Assembly: GCF_017352195.1 (NCBI RefSeq)
Contig: NZ_CP071445.1
Location: 2,108,001-2,172,000 of the forward strand
Reading direction: 5' to 3'
DNA length: 64,000 nucleotides
Source: Sedimentibacter sp. zth1
GTDB taxonomy: Bacteria > Bacillota > Clostridia > Tissierellales > Sedimentibacteraceae
Shown here: positions 53,495 to 62,308 of the stretch, piece by piece
Position numbering within the stretch: position 1 is the stretch's first letter
Layout: every line of letters starts with the position of its first letter
The notes under the pieces: generated by a model
What the model was told of the DNA's origin: nothing
Databases searched by the model: none
What the model saw: only the letters and a program-made list of their open reading frames with translations
Made by a program: the position numbers and the translations under genes

Positions 53495-53541
53495 ACACTA
53501 TATATTGTGTTGCAACAAATTTAATATACCATATATTGTGG
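53495..53541. promoter_or_regulatory. Two NrdR boxes upstream of nrdD
   Basis: ACACTATATATTGTGT (53495-53510) is a near-perfect NrdR palindrome. A second, weaker box, ATACCATATATTGTGG (53526-53541), follows exactly 31 bp (three helical turns) away. This spacing is the known arrangement for cooperative binding by the dATP/ATP-sensing repressor NrdR. Confidence 0.85.
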
Positions 53542-53678
53542 ACAATGTAAATGCTTTAATGAATAATTTCGATATGATATATGTTTATATATTGTATAAC
53601 TTTGTTATATTGGTGGTCAAGCAATAATATATTACATTAATTTTAGAATTTTTGTATTGACTTAAATTAAAGCAAAAA

Positions 53679-53717
53679 AAATCCACAAAGAACATTACTT
53701 TGCGGATTTTTATTATT
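53679..53717 (-). terminator. Terminator after the 45-residue ORF
   Basis: AAATCCaCAAAG (53679-53690) pairs, with one mismatch, with CTTTGcGGATTT (53698-53709); a run of eight T follows on the minus strand. Confidence 0.85.
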
Positions 53718-53853
53718 AAAACAAGTTATTATATTGATTTGGCACTAGTGTATTTCTCTTTATTCCTTCAATTTTTTCCAAATATTCTTCTACTTGTTTT
53801 ATATCATATACTTTTTTATCAACTCTATTTAATTTTTTAAATAATTTTTTCAA
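53716..53853 (-). CDS. Small ORF with TTG start (45 aa), not recognised
   Basis: MKKLFKKLNRVDKKV...NNLF, 45 residues, basic N-terminus, helical middle (VYDIKQVEEYLEKIEG). GGGAGG stands seven bases before the TTG, and the stop is followed at once by a terminator. It lies 19 bases downstream of the GNAT C-terminal fragment. Too short for a family assignment; it could be a small peptide gene or the end of a decayed gene. Confidence 0.5.
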   Translation of the reverse strand: MKKLFKKLNRVDKKVYDIKQVEEYLEKIEGIKRNTLVPNQYNNLF

Positions 53854-53872
53854 CTAAATTCCTCCCTTTATG

Positions 53873-54085
53873 TCATGTTTGTAAATTGACTTCATAAATT
53901 CTTACCTCATGAAGCCTATAACATATTTTTACTAATTCCTGTTTTCTTTCTATCGGAGCTTCAAAATTAAAGTCTCTTATTCCATATATGCATCCTATGG
54001 CATTTGTGTTAACATATTTTTTAATTATTTCATTATCTGGCATTCCTTTAATAAATGCATTTAAGTATGCTTCTTTAAATATCAT
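53873..54085 (-). pseudogene. GNAT acetyltransferase C-terminal fragment
   Basis: 70 codons beginning MIFKEAYLNAFIKGMPD. The same coding sequence, preceded by more GNAT protein (WTQYDVPSNRWYKKQGF, the classical C-terminal GNAT motif), is present at 55390-55690, so this is the 3' end of a broken GNAT gene. It has an ATG with GGAGATATTAAA upstream and might still be translated. Its first 97 bases are the left copy of a direct repeat. Confidence 0.75.
53986..54082. repeat. 97-bp direct repeat, left copy
   Basis: Matches 55390-55486 with a single mismatch (GTG versus ATG at the position near 54006). Both lie within the same part of the GNAT coding sequence and are 1404 bp apart. Confidence 0.95.
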
Positions 54086-54174
54086 TTTAATATCTCCAAT
54101 CTACAATTTTATAAATTGTTTTTTTCAATGTATTATTTAAAGCTATTTTATCATTTTCTTCAAACCTTATTTTT

Positions 54175-54996
54175 TTATAAAAACATCCCAATTGATGATT
54201 CGGTTTCTTTTAAAAACTTGTATCCTAACTTGTTATATACAGATAAAGCTCTTTTGTTTGAACTCCACACTTCTAGTCTTGATTCGTTAACGTGTAGTTC
54301 CTTTAGCTTAGCAAACGTTAACTTCAATAAATTTTCACCGATGCCTTTTTTGCGAACAGCTTTTGAGACAAACAAATCATCAATCCAACCATACTTTATA
54401 TTTTCCTCACCATTTTTTACTATAACAACAACATTTCCTACAATTTTACCTTTATGCTTAGCAGCTATGCTAACCCATTCAGTTTTATCTTTAATTTCCT
54501 TTAAGCCATCAATCGAATAACCACCATTGAACACCTTATTTTGCTCTTCAACTAATTGTTGCATATCAGTTTTATCTTCAAAATCAAGATTTACAAATTC
54601 AATATCATCAATTATTGAAATATTAAATTTTTCTTCATTTATTTCTTTTCTTATGATATACATACCTTCATCGTGCTTAAAGCCTTCTTTAGATGAGTAA
54701 TATTCAATATTTTCTTTATTATCTGAAAAACAACAATGATAAAATTTAACGTCTAAATCTTCATTTTCTCTTTTTATATTTCTTGCGCGTTTTAGCAACT
54801 CGTCAAACATTAAATCCTTAATTACTTTTTTGTCCTTAATGTCTTTAACATCTATATCGATATAAATATTCAATCTTTGCTTATCATGTATATCAGATTC
54901 CATAAAAGGTGATATAATAGCCTCTCCAACTAGGGCATTATTTTCGTCATATGCTTCTATAAAATTTTTTCTTTCACTATTTTTAATTGTATACAT
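54175..54996 (-). CDS. GNAT acetyltransferase, two-domain form
   Basis: 273 residues. The C-terminal domain (about 140-273) has the acetyl-CoA motif VSKAVRKKGIGENLLKLTFA and ends with NKRALSVYNKLGYKFLKE; the N-terminal half (about 1-130) is a degenerate GNAT-like fold without a recognisable cofactor loop. AAGGAGCAATTTACT precedes ATG. The gene lies between the two copies of the 97-bp repeat, so it arrived with, or was enclosed by, the rearrangement there. Substrate unknown. Confidence 0.88.
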   Translation of the reverse strand: MYTIKNSERKNFIEAYDENNALVGEAIISPFMESDIHDKQRLNIYIDIDVKDIKDKKVIKDLMFDELLKRARNIKRENEDLDVKFYHCCFSDNKENIEYYSSKEGFKHDEGMYIIRKEINEEKFNISIIDDIEFVNLDFEDKTDMQQLVEEQNKVFNGGYSIDGLKEIKDKTEWVSIAAKHKGKIVGNVVVIVKNGEENIKYGWIDDLFVSKAVRKKGIGENLLKLTFAKLKELHVNESRLEVWSSNKRALSVYNKLGYKFLKETESSIGMFL

Positions 54997-55016
54997 AGTA
55001 AATTGCTCCTTAATTA

Positions 55017-55355
55017 TTAATATATTTTTATTGCCTTAAACACCATAATTCTTGGATATTCTGTTTCTAATAATTCTTCTTCATTATTTATTACCTCATA
55101 ATTTATTTTTAACTGGTGAAACTTTTCTACTAACATTCCGCAATCAGAAAGTTTATTTATGTAATCACCAATTGTTCTTCTATATGTTATAAATTCAAAA
55201 CTATCATTATCTTCCCACTTCCAAATTACCTCACCTGTATAAAAATATGATTGCTGTTCCTTTTCTTCATTCCACAAGTATTTTGATGCAACACTAAAAA
55301 AAGTAGCATCGTCTAAACTAAATACTAATATTTCCTTATATTCTATATTATTCCA
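55017..55355 (-). pseudogene. Class I SAM methyltransferase 3' remnant
   Basis: The open frame extends to 55355 with no start and an in-frame TAG just before. The encoded sequence (ILVFSLDDATFFSVASKY, then YRRTIGDYINKLSDCGMLVE and PRIMVFKA) matches the C-terminal part of UbiE-like methyltransferases; the SAM-binding N-terminal two thirds are gone. An 86-codon frame within it could start at a TTG near 55277, but it would lack a cofactor site. It ends 20 bases upstream of the two-domain GNAT gene. Confidence 0.7.
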
Positions 55356-55389
55356 CTAACATTTAAAAATTGCAACATTAAATGTCCGC

Positions 55390-55486
55390 ATATGCATCCT
55401 ATGGCATTTATGTTAACATATTTTTTAATTATTTCATTATCTGGCATTCCTTTAATAAATGCATTTAAGTATGCTTCTTTAAATAT
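55390..55486. repeat. 97-bp direct repeat, right copy
   Basis: Pairs with 53986-54082; see that entry. The 1.3 kb between the copies holds a GNAT gene and a methyltransferase remnant. Confidence 0.95.
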
Positions 55487-55740
55487 GAAACCTTGTTTTT
55501 TATACCATCTATTTGATGGTACATCATACTGAGTCCAAACTTCTATTCGCTTTATCCCTTTTTTTGAAAGTATAATTTTTGCCTTATCATACTTTTCTTT
55601 TTCTTTTTTTATATCATCAAAGTATGATGAATCTAAGAATGAAATTAGTCTACATCTAACCCATTGTATTTCGTATGTATTATATGGTTTATCTATTATA
55701 TAACAAATTCTCTATTTAAAAATTCTTCTACATTGCCTTT
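55390..55740 (-). pseudogene. Broken GNAT acetyltransferase, 5' and middle part
   Basis: Minus-strand translation gives NTYEIQWVRCRLISFLD...KIILSKKGIKRIEVWTQYDVPSNRWYKKQGF and then the same sequence as the 53873-54085 fragment up to 55390. Upstream, the frame is broken near 55690 (VEEFLNREFVI stands in another frame) and no start is found. The gene was split by a rearrangement with 97-bp duplication. Confidence 0.75.
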
Positions 55741-55759
55741 TTATCTTCTTTATTATTTA

Positions 55760-56932
55760 TTATAACTTAATACCATCAACTTTACCTTCTAATAGCCAAT
55801 AGAATGGAAAAGAAAAATGTATACTGTTAAATACTAGCCTATCCTCTTTGTTTAAAATTACTGCAGTCATTCTTATCGGACAAGTATAATTATATCCCGA
55901 TGAACATTCCTTAAGTACATATGCTATACTTCTTTGAATAGAAAACAATTTTTCTTTTGATGCTAAATTAGACTCAAATAGATTTCCTAATTCCTCCATA
56001 CAACACTCAACAAGCTCCTCTTCAGTAAATTTCTGTTTTAAAATACCATTTGCCATTATCCAAGTTATTTTTCCCGATTTAGAAACTACAGTTTGTTCCA
56101 TATTTATTGCAATATTATTTATATTACTTTCGTTAAAAAACTCTCTAATCATATCAGTACCATTATAAAATTGGTTATCTGGCCCTATAACATATGGCAA
56201 ACTCTCTATTCCAAAATACTTACCCACTAAATCGTTTGAAATCTGTTTTTTACACATACATTCATTCTCAAAATCATTTAAAAACTTCTCCATATCTTTA
56301 GAAATAACATTCTCTCTACTAATACTAGCTTTTTGTTCATTGTATCTTTCTATACATTCATTTGAATTTTCAAATCGTTCGTCAGGAAAATTTGCCTTAG
56401 ACATAGAAAAGTGAAGGTGTTTAATTTTCCAATTGTCTTCATACTTTACTAAAACTCCACTCAAACACAATGGCCATAAATATTCTCTCTTACTTTCATC
56501 ACGTTTGTGGTAGGTTAATGCTAAAACCCAATTAATAAAGGTTAATTTTTGCTTACATGTAAGTTCTTGATTATTAAAGCTATTTTTTATAAACTCCAAA
56601 TATCTGTTATCTCTTTCTTCTGAGTCTTCAAATACATGCTTAACATAACCACTAGTCGAAAACCATGCTACCTCCCCTTCAGTTGATATACGCATATTTT
56701 CACAATCTATATTTAAATCACCCCAGTATTTCCAATCACCTTCAATCAACTCCCTTACATCATATTTACCTAAAAATATTTCTCCTATAGCAGTACCTAG
56801 TACCGATATATCATCCATATCTAAAAAAAGTTCTTCAATAAAAGAATCTACATTTTCTAAATTTCTCTCTTTATATCCCTGTTGAAATTTTATTAATACA
56901 TTTTTAATATCATCATACTTCCCTAATTTCAT
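55760..56932 (-). CDS. Protein with two SnoaL/NTF2-like domains
   Basis: 390 residues, soluble. Two similar halves (about 5-195 and 215-385): the first has LEELFLDMDDISVLGTA-type N-terminus with a WFSTSGYV strand and ends KIKHLHFSMSKANF; the second has IRMTAVILNK and ends FNSIHFSFPFYWL. This layout fits tandem SnoaL-like NTF2 folds, often binding or modifying small hydrophobic molecules. No catalytic residues can be named. AAAGGGGAAA precedes ATG. Confidence 0.65.
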   Translation of the reverse strand: MKLGKYDDIKNVLIKFQQGYKERNLENVDSFIEELFLDMDDISVLGTAIGEIFLGKYDVRELIEGDWKYWGDLNIDCENMRISTEGEVAWFSTSGYVKHVFEDSEERDNRYLEFIKNSFNNQELTCKQKLTFINWVLALTYHKRDESKREYLWPLCLSGVLVKYEDNWKIKHLHFSMSKANFPDERFENSNECIERYNEQKASISRENVISKDMEKFLNDFENECMCKKQISNDLVGKYFGIESLPYVIGPDNQFYNGTDMIREFFNESNINNIAINMEQTVVSKSGKITWIMANGILKQKFTEEELVECCMEELGNLFESNLASKEKLFSIQRSIAYVLKECSSGYNYTCPIRMTAVILNKEDRLVFNSIHFSFPFYWLLEGKVDGIKL

Positions 56933-57092
56933 ACAACAATTTCCCCTTTATTTTAAATCTACCTCTATTGTTCAATTAAGTTTTGTATTGCAAATTTATT
57001 TATTATTGTTCCTCACCTATATTTTGTATACTCTATATCTAAAGATTTATAACAAACTATAGATATAGAAACAGTAAATATTTTTATATATG
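56933..57092. other. Gap between pseudogene and SnoaL-like gene
   Basis: 160 AT-rich bases with nothing recognisable. Confidence 0.5.
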
Positions 57093-57460
57093 TTAATAAT
57101 GTCCTGTTATTGGTGTATTCTTAGTTTTGTGTTTGCGATTAAGATCATACTTTTGCCAATATACTCTTTTCTCATTATATCTACTTCTGCCTTCTTTTTG
57201 GTCAGCGGGATATCCTACATAAACTATGGCTAACGGAATAACATAATCAGGTATATCTAGTACTTTTTTACTCTGTTTTACATTACTCTCTAGTGGATAA
57301 ACTCCAATCCATACGGGACCAAGCCCAATGGCTGAGCATTTGCCACTGTTGGTGCTGAAAATGCGGCATGTAACAATATATCAATTTGTTCTTCACCCAC
57401 AGCTTCATCTGTAAATTGTCTTATACTTCTTCGATTATAAATTGCATCTAACGTATTCAA
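57093..57460 (-). pseudogene. Nitroreductase family pseudogene with internal deletion
   Basis: TTG 57460 has AAGGAAGTG upstream and starts a typical FMN nitroreductase N-terminus (AIYNRRSIRQFTDEAVG, then APTVANAQPL). The sequence then jumps, with a frame change, to the C-terminal part (GLGPVWIGVYPLESNVK, then IPDYVIPLAIVYVGYPAD) and ends at TAA 57093. About 65-75 internal codons are missing. It sits 12 bases after the YhbS-like GNAT gene. Confidence 0.85.
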
Positions 57461-57472
57461 ATAAACACTTCC

Positions 57473-58450
57473 TTAATCATCTATATCAAACATTGATGGG
57501 AATGTAATTACTCCTAAGTTGTTATCACTTGTCTTTGCTTCTTGTATATATTGTTCTAATAATTTGTTCTCATTATCTATTACTTTCATCATTAAATAAT
57601 CACTTGTTCTAATTTTTTCTTCTACACAAATATTTTCATTATTATCAAAAATCATTAAAGTATTTTTTAAAGGTAGTGATAAAATAACTTCTCCATTTGT
57701 ACGTTTAAACTTATTCTTCATTATATATGAAATTATTTTTTCAGCATTGTTATCTTCTGCTAAAATTTCTTTTACTTCTAATGGGTATGTATTTCTATAT
57801 CTAATATAACCAAGTAGCTTTTTTCCTTCGTATATCATTGATGAACGATAAATCGGTGAATAATTAAACCACTGGCTAATAGTATCTCCCAGGTATGTAG
57901 CTAATCGGTCATCCTTATGAACACTTTCCCAATGTTTTTTTATCCAATCTAAATCGGTACTTTTGACAGGCTTTTCTAATATTTCATCTGTATCAATTTT
58001 TTCTACATTTAAAGTAATTTTTGTTCCTGATAATGCAAACATTTTGTTTTCATATCCAAATTTAGGATAATAGTCTTTATGTCCGCATACAAGTGCTATT
58101 GATACACCTTTTTTTTGAAGTATTTTGTGTGCCTCATTTAAAAGCATGCTTCCTATACCTTCTTTTTGTAAATTAGTCTCTACGCATAGTGGTGCTAAAT
58201 ATGCACCTAGTATTTTTTGTTTCATAATAACCATTGGAAATATTGAAAACAAAGCATGCCCTACTATTTGTCCATCTAATTCAGCCACAATTGACAAGTC
58301 TTTATCATAATATTGACTATGTCTAAGCAAAGATACCGTAAGTGGCTCAGATTTATAGTCATTAGGATGCCAATCACAAAAAGAATTGTAATTTAGATTT
58401 GCTATTTTATTATAATCCTCAGGTTTTTCACTTCTTATATTTATATTCAT
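57473..58450 (-). CDS. GNAT acetyltransferase (YhbS-like, long)
   Basis: ATG 58450 (MNINIRSEK) chosen with AAAGGAGTGATAAAA upstream; the open frame continues 30 codons without a site. 325 residues. The N-terminal GNAT domain (about 1-165) has APLCVETNLQKEGIGSMLLNEAH and IALVCGHKDYYPKFGYE, the YhbS signature. The remainder is a sterol-carrier-like or second GNAT-type fold. Same ribosome-site sequence as the serine-hydrolase/GNAT gene at 63781. Confidence 0.88.
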   Translation of the reverse strand: MNINIRSEKPEDYNKIANLNYNSFCDWHPNDYKSEPLTVSLLRHSQYYDKDLSIVAELDGQIVGHALFSIFPMVIMKQKILGAYLAPLCVETNLQKEGIGSMLLNEAHKILQKKGVSIALVCGHKDYYPKFGYENKMFALSGTKITLNVEKIDTDEILEKPVKSTDLDWIKKHWESVHKDDRLATYLGDTISQWFNYSPIYRSSMIYEGKKLLGYIRYRNTYPLEVKEILAEDNNAEKIISYIMKNKFKRTNGEVILSLPLKNTLMIFDNNENICVEEKIRTSDYLMMKVIDNENKLLEQYIQEAKTSDNNLGVITFPSMFDIDD

Positions 58451-58520
58451 TTTTATCACTCCTTTAAATTTCTCTATGTCAAGGTATTGTGCCACTTGAA
58501 AAAGAATAATTCCAAAAAAA

Positions 58521-59093
58521 CTATCTAATATACTTCTCAAGTATTAATAATGCCTTTTCGTAATTGTTATTTTCATACCCTCCAAGCCCGTGTTCTGAAG
58601 TAATATTAAATCCTGCTTTTTTATAAATGTTTATAGCCTTATAACTCCATGTTTGAGTATGTAAATATACATCTTTATCTCCATCAATTTCTTTTATATT
58701 CATCATTGCTTTAAATACAATTGCTTTGCCTAATCCAAGACTCTGATATTGTGGGTGAGTTGCCATCCAATGTACCCAAGGATCTTGCCTAAATCCAGTA
58801 TAATTCCACCAATTTGTAATTGTTGCAACTTTTACGCCTTCTTTATTTTCAATAAATATACATCTTTGTGCAAGTTCATTTAAATACGGCAAGTAATTAT
58901 CCTGAAAATACTTTAAAGCATAATTAACATCTTTAAATTCGCCAACAGAAGTTTCAATTTCTGCCCAACTTTTCTCGTCTCCTAATTTAAAAAAAGCAAA
59001 TCTAAACCCATCTGGAAGATATGGACTAGGAATTAACGTACCCATTTTCCTTTTCATAATGACATCATAATATTGTATAGATTTATCAAGCAT
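58521..59093 (-). CDS. GNAT acetyltransferase
   Basis: 190 residues, one domain. HWMATHPQYQSLGLGKAIVFKAM (about 107-129) holds the acetyl-CoA motif and VYLHTQTWSYKAINIYKKAGF the C-terminal motif. The N-terminal 90 residues (KRKMGTLIPSPYLPDGFRFAFF) are typical of a subgroup found in firmicute genomic islands. GGAGGAATTAT precedes ATG. Function and substrate unknown. Confidence 0.88.
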   Translation of the reverse strand: MLDKSIQYYDVIMKRKMGTLIPSPYLPDGFRFAFFKLGDEKSWAEIETSVGEFKDVNYALKYFQDNYLPYLNELAQRCIFIENKEGVKVATITNWWNYTGFRQDPWVHWMATHPQYQSLGLGKAIVFKAMMNIKEIDGDKDVYLHTQTWSYKAINIYKKAGFNITSEHGLGGYENNNYEKALLILEKYIR

Positions 59094-59216
59094 ATAATTC
59101 CTCCAAACACCATTTTAAACAGCGCATAATTATTTCATCATACTTTATCTGTTGATAACTTTTTAAATATAATATCTCTTAATTCAATCATATTTTTCCC
59201 TAAAAATAATTTATAT

Positions 59217-60104
59217 TTATTTACAACTATATGTATTTTCGCTATAGAATGCACTTACTTCAAACCCATTTTTTAGATATAATTTTTGAGCTTTTGTGTT
59301 AATAGCATATGTATATAAATATGTTTCCTCATATTTTTTATTTATAAAAATATCTTTTAAGCAATGATTAAGTATCACAGTTCCGTAGCCTTTACCCTTA
59401 TATTTTGATAAAATTGCAATGTTGCTTATATATTCATTTTCCAGAACATAAAAACCAATTAAGCAATCTCCTTTCCATAAAGCGCCAAAACCATTTCTTT
59501 CATTTGCTTTTTTTAACCATAAAATTGTGCTTTCTCCTAATTTATATTCTTCGTTACAAGCTATATCTTGTTCTTTAAATGCGTCCTCTAAAAGTATCAA
59601 ATAATCTTGTGCATAATTATCTTTAAATTTTTTAAATTCTAAATTATCATTAAGTTTAAAATTAGATAATTCTTTCAACTTTTCTGTTGTCTTACTCATA
59701 CTATATTCAAAACCTAATGAGTCTTGAACAAAGCCATAATTTCTAAAATAATTTATAATTATAGTATTATAACCATTTATATTTAGATACAAATCTTTGG
59801 TACCTTTTAAAGATATAATATTTTTGAGTTTGTCATGTATTGTTTTTATTATATTAAAGCTATTAACATCTCTCTCAAAAGAAACTTGGCAAGAAAAATA
59901 ATCATCACTCTCTATAATTGTCATGACACCTCTATTGTCTTTATCATCATATATCAAGCATTCTTTTAAAAACTGCTTTTCATATGCCTGCTCAAAAAGC
60001 TCTTTAGCTGAACGGTTAATTTTTCTTACTATATATGTAGCAAAGCTTTTTTCTTCCTTTGTTAAGTTTGATATATCACAGCTATACCAGTTTTTATTAT
60101 TCAT
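59217..60104 (-). CDS. GNAT acetyltransferase, two-domain
   Basis: I prefer ATG 60104 (MNNKNW), seven bases after AAGGA; starts at 60119 and 60149 are possible, and the latter overlaps the upstream gene. About 295 residues: a degenerate N-terminal half and a C-terminal GNAT (about 150-295) with NIAILSKYKGKGYGTVILNHCL and TKAQKLYLKNGF. It directly follows the next GNAT gene and is probably cotranscribed. Confidence 0.85.
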   Translation of the reverse strand: MNNKNWYSCDISNLTKEEKSFATYIVRKINRSAKELFEQAYEKQFLKECLIYDDKDNRGVMTIIESDDYFSCQVSFERDVNSFNIIKTIHDKLKNIISLKGTKDLYLNINGYNTIIINYFRNYGFVQDSLGFEYSMSKTTEKLKELSNFKLNDNLEFKKFKDNYAQDYLILLEDAFKEQDIACNEEYKLGESTILWLKKANERNGFGALWKGDCLIGFYVLENEYISNIAILSKYKGKGYGTVILNHCLKDIFINKKYEETYLYTYAINTKAQKLYLKNGFEVSAFYSENTYSCK

Positions 60105-60129
60105 TCCTCTATCCTTCATTTTTACTAAT

Positions 60130-60987
60130 TTAATTTTGCGAATACGCATAAGACATTAATTTATCCACTATATTGAATCCAACCTTAGTATATAGACTTA
60201 TAGCATATTTGTTTTGTGTATTTACCCACAACTGCAATTCTGTTATTCCTTTTTCTCTAAGACACCTTAGTGCTTCATATATAAGCTGTTTTCCATAACC
60301 TTTACCTCTACAGCTTAAATCTACACCTATATACTCTATATCTCCTTCATTAAACTCCAAATCCATTGATATAAATATATATCCTACTAATTTGCTGTTT
60401 TCTTTAACGACAAACAACTCATGCTCATCATCAAGCATATTTATTATCTGTTTACCATTATAATTAGTATTTGGAAATGTTATGTCATGAAGACTTGAAA
60501 ACACGTCATAATCACTTTTGATTATTGTTGATATGTTATCATGTATAGGTATATCTAAGTCTTTTAGACTTAAACTCATAGTTTTGCCTTGGCAAATAAA
60601 TTTGAAACCTTTATCTAGTGCAAACTCTTTTGCAATTTCATTTTCTGAATTACAGTGAATATAATATTTGCATTTACTATCATTAATTGAGTTCATCATA
60701 TTATCCCACAACATATCTAAAGCTTGTACGTTTTTGTCACGAAGAAATGGTCCCCAAATCTCCACATTGTTATCATACTTTTCATAACCCATAACCCCAT
60801 TTAATTTGTCTTCGTCACAAGTCATAAAAAACTTATTGTTATCTTCTATTAACTCAATTACTGAACTTTTTATCTCGTCTTTATTTTTCCCGCAATAACC
60901 TATATGATGTTTTGAACAATTATTTTGCTCATACATAAATTGTACTATTTGTTCTATTTGATTATCATTTACTACTACTACATTCAT
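60130..60987 (-). CDS. GNAT acetyltransferase, two-domain
   Basis: 285 residues. The C-terminal domain (about 150-280) has IEYIGVDLSCRGKGYGKQLIYEALRCL and QNKYAISLYTKVGF; the N-terminal half resembles a GNAT fold without cofactor loop. AAATAAAGAGGC precedes ATG. The 83 bases between it and the Eis-like gene contain codon-like sequence (YAIQKNIDKVYEDALKYYE) without a start, possibly another remnant. Confidence 0.88.
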   Translation of the reverse strand: MNVVVVNDNQIEQIVQFMYEQNNCSKHHIGYCGKNKDEIKSSVIELIEDNNKFFMTCDEDKLNGVMGYEKYDNNVEIWGPFLRDKNVQALDMLWDNMMNSINDSKCKYYIHCNSENEIAKEFALDKGFKFICQGKTMSLSLKDLDIPIHDNISTIIKSDYDVFSSLHDITFPNTNYNGKQIINMLDDEHELFVVKENSKLVGYIFISMDLEFNEGDIEYIGVDLSCRGKGYGKQLIYEALRCLREKGITELQLWVNTQNKYAISLYTKVGFNIVDKLMSYAYSQN

Positions 60988-61070
60988 TATTTTGCCTCTT
61001 TATTTCATAATACTTTAGTGCATCCTCATATACTTTATCTATATTTTTTTGTATTGCATACCCATATGTA

Positions 61071-62276
61071 TTAATAATAATATGGATTATTAATAAGTTG
61101 TTTTGGAAACCAATCATTTAAGATTTCAGATATATCATTATCTATAATATTAATCCAATTTTTGAATTCAAGTTCCTCTACCGAATATATCCCATATAAT
61201 AGTGATGTCAGACCTCTTATATCAATTCTTAATTGGGGTATAATATTATCAAGCTTAGTTATTTTTAGCTTATCCCCAACTGTTTTAAGCATATATCCAC
61301 CATTATTCCATTTACAATACTCGTCATATAGTTCCAAAAAAACTTTTCCATCTGTTTTAACAGGTATATCTCTCAAGGCGTCAAGTACATCAATTATTCT
61401 AACCATCCACGGTCTATTATTAATCTTAACTTCAAAAGGTCTAGATGAATCAGATAACCACGTATAGAAATTAGTGCCAAATGGTATTCTCATTTCAATA
61501 TGGGAAAATTGATCTGTATGTTTTGCAAAATATCTAAATATCATAAATCTACTCTCTATATCTTTCCAAAACATTTCTAACACCATTAGCTTGCCATTTT
61601 CGCCATATCCAATTTTTAAATATTTTGCTGTTGCTACAATTTCGTCATCTTTTTTAATAAATACTACAATTACATCCTCATGATCATCAACCCAGTATTC
61701 ATTTGACATATTGTCTAAAAATACAAGTCCATGATAATTTGATAAGTCAAGACTATATTTAAATGTTTCATATTCTTCTTGGATATCAACTGCTCTTTCT
61801 CTTTCTTCCTTCCATATAGCATCTATATTTGGGACATGCTTCAAATAATGTGATAATGCATCAAAAGAAACTTTTACTAGTATATTATCATTTGCACCAA
61901 CATACCCAAATTCACTATAAAAGCTCTTCTTAAAAGGGTGTAACATACTAACGGACTGTTTTTTATCCTTCATATCATTGAAAACTGATTTTGTAAGTTC
62001 TTTTACATACCCGCACATTCGATACTCTGGAAAAGTAGCTACATGAGAAACGCCTCCCATGTTTTTGATAACTCCTCTAACCAATTGTTTAAAAGTATAA
62101 TTTCTAATCATAGAAACTAATTTGTCATCATCGAACATACCTAATATTTCATCAGGTGTATAAAATGCTAATGAATCTTTTGCAGGCACGCCATCTGTCC
62201 AATGGCGGCCTGTACAATATGTATGTAATTTATATACCTGTTCTAAATCTCTATCTTCTATTTTTCTTATATTCAA
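61071..62276 (-). CDS. Eis-like GNAT acetyltransferase
   Basis: 401 residues, as in the Eis family. N-terminal GNAT (about 1-150; SHVATFPEYRMCGYVKELTKS, then MLHPFKKSFYSEFGYV), a second GNAT-like domain (about 155-290) and a C-terminal sterol-carrier-like domain (about 300-400). Eis proteins form hexamers and acetylate aminoglycosides and lysine-containing substrates. Start is TTG 62276 with AAGGAGAAAAAT. Substrate here is not known; drug inactivation is only a possibility. Confidence 0.9.
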   Translation of the reverse strand: MNIRKIEDRDLEQVYKLHTYCTGRHWTDGVPAKDSLAFYTPDEILGMFDDDKLVSMIRNYTFKQLVRGVIKNMGGVSHVATFPEYRMCGYVKELTKSVFNDMKDKKQSVSMLHPFKKSFYSEFGYVGANDNILVKVSFDALSHYLKHVPNIDAIWKEERERAVDIQEEYETFKYSLDLSNYHGLVFLDNMSNEYWVDDHEDVIVVFIKKDDEIVATAKYLKIGYGENGKLMVLEMFWKDIESRFMIFRYFAKHTDQFSHIEMRIPFGTNFYTWLSDSSRPFEVKINNRPWMVRIIDVLDALRDIPVKTDGKVFLELYDEYCKWNNGGYMLKTVGDKLKITKLDNIIPQLRIDIRGLTSLLYGIYSVEELEFKNWINIIDNDISEILNDWFPKQLINNPYYY

Positions 62277-62308
62277 ATTTTTCTCCTTGATTTATATAAC
62301 CATCTTCA

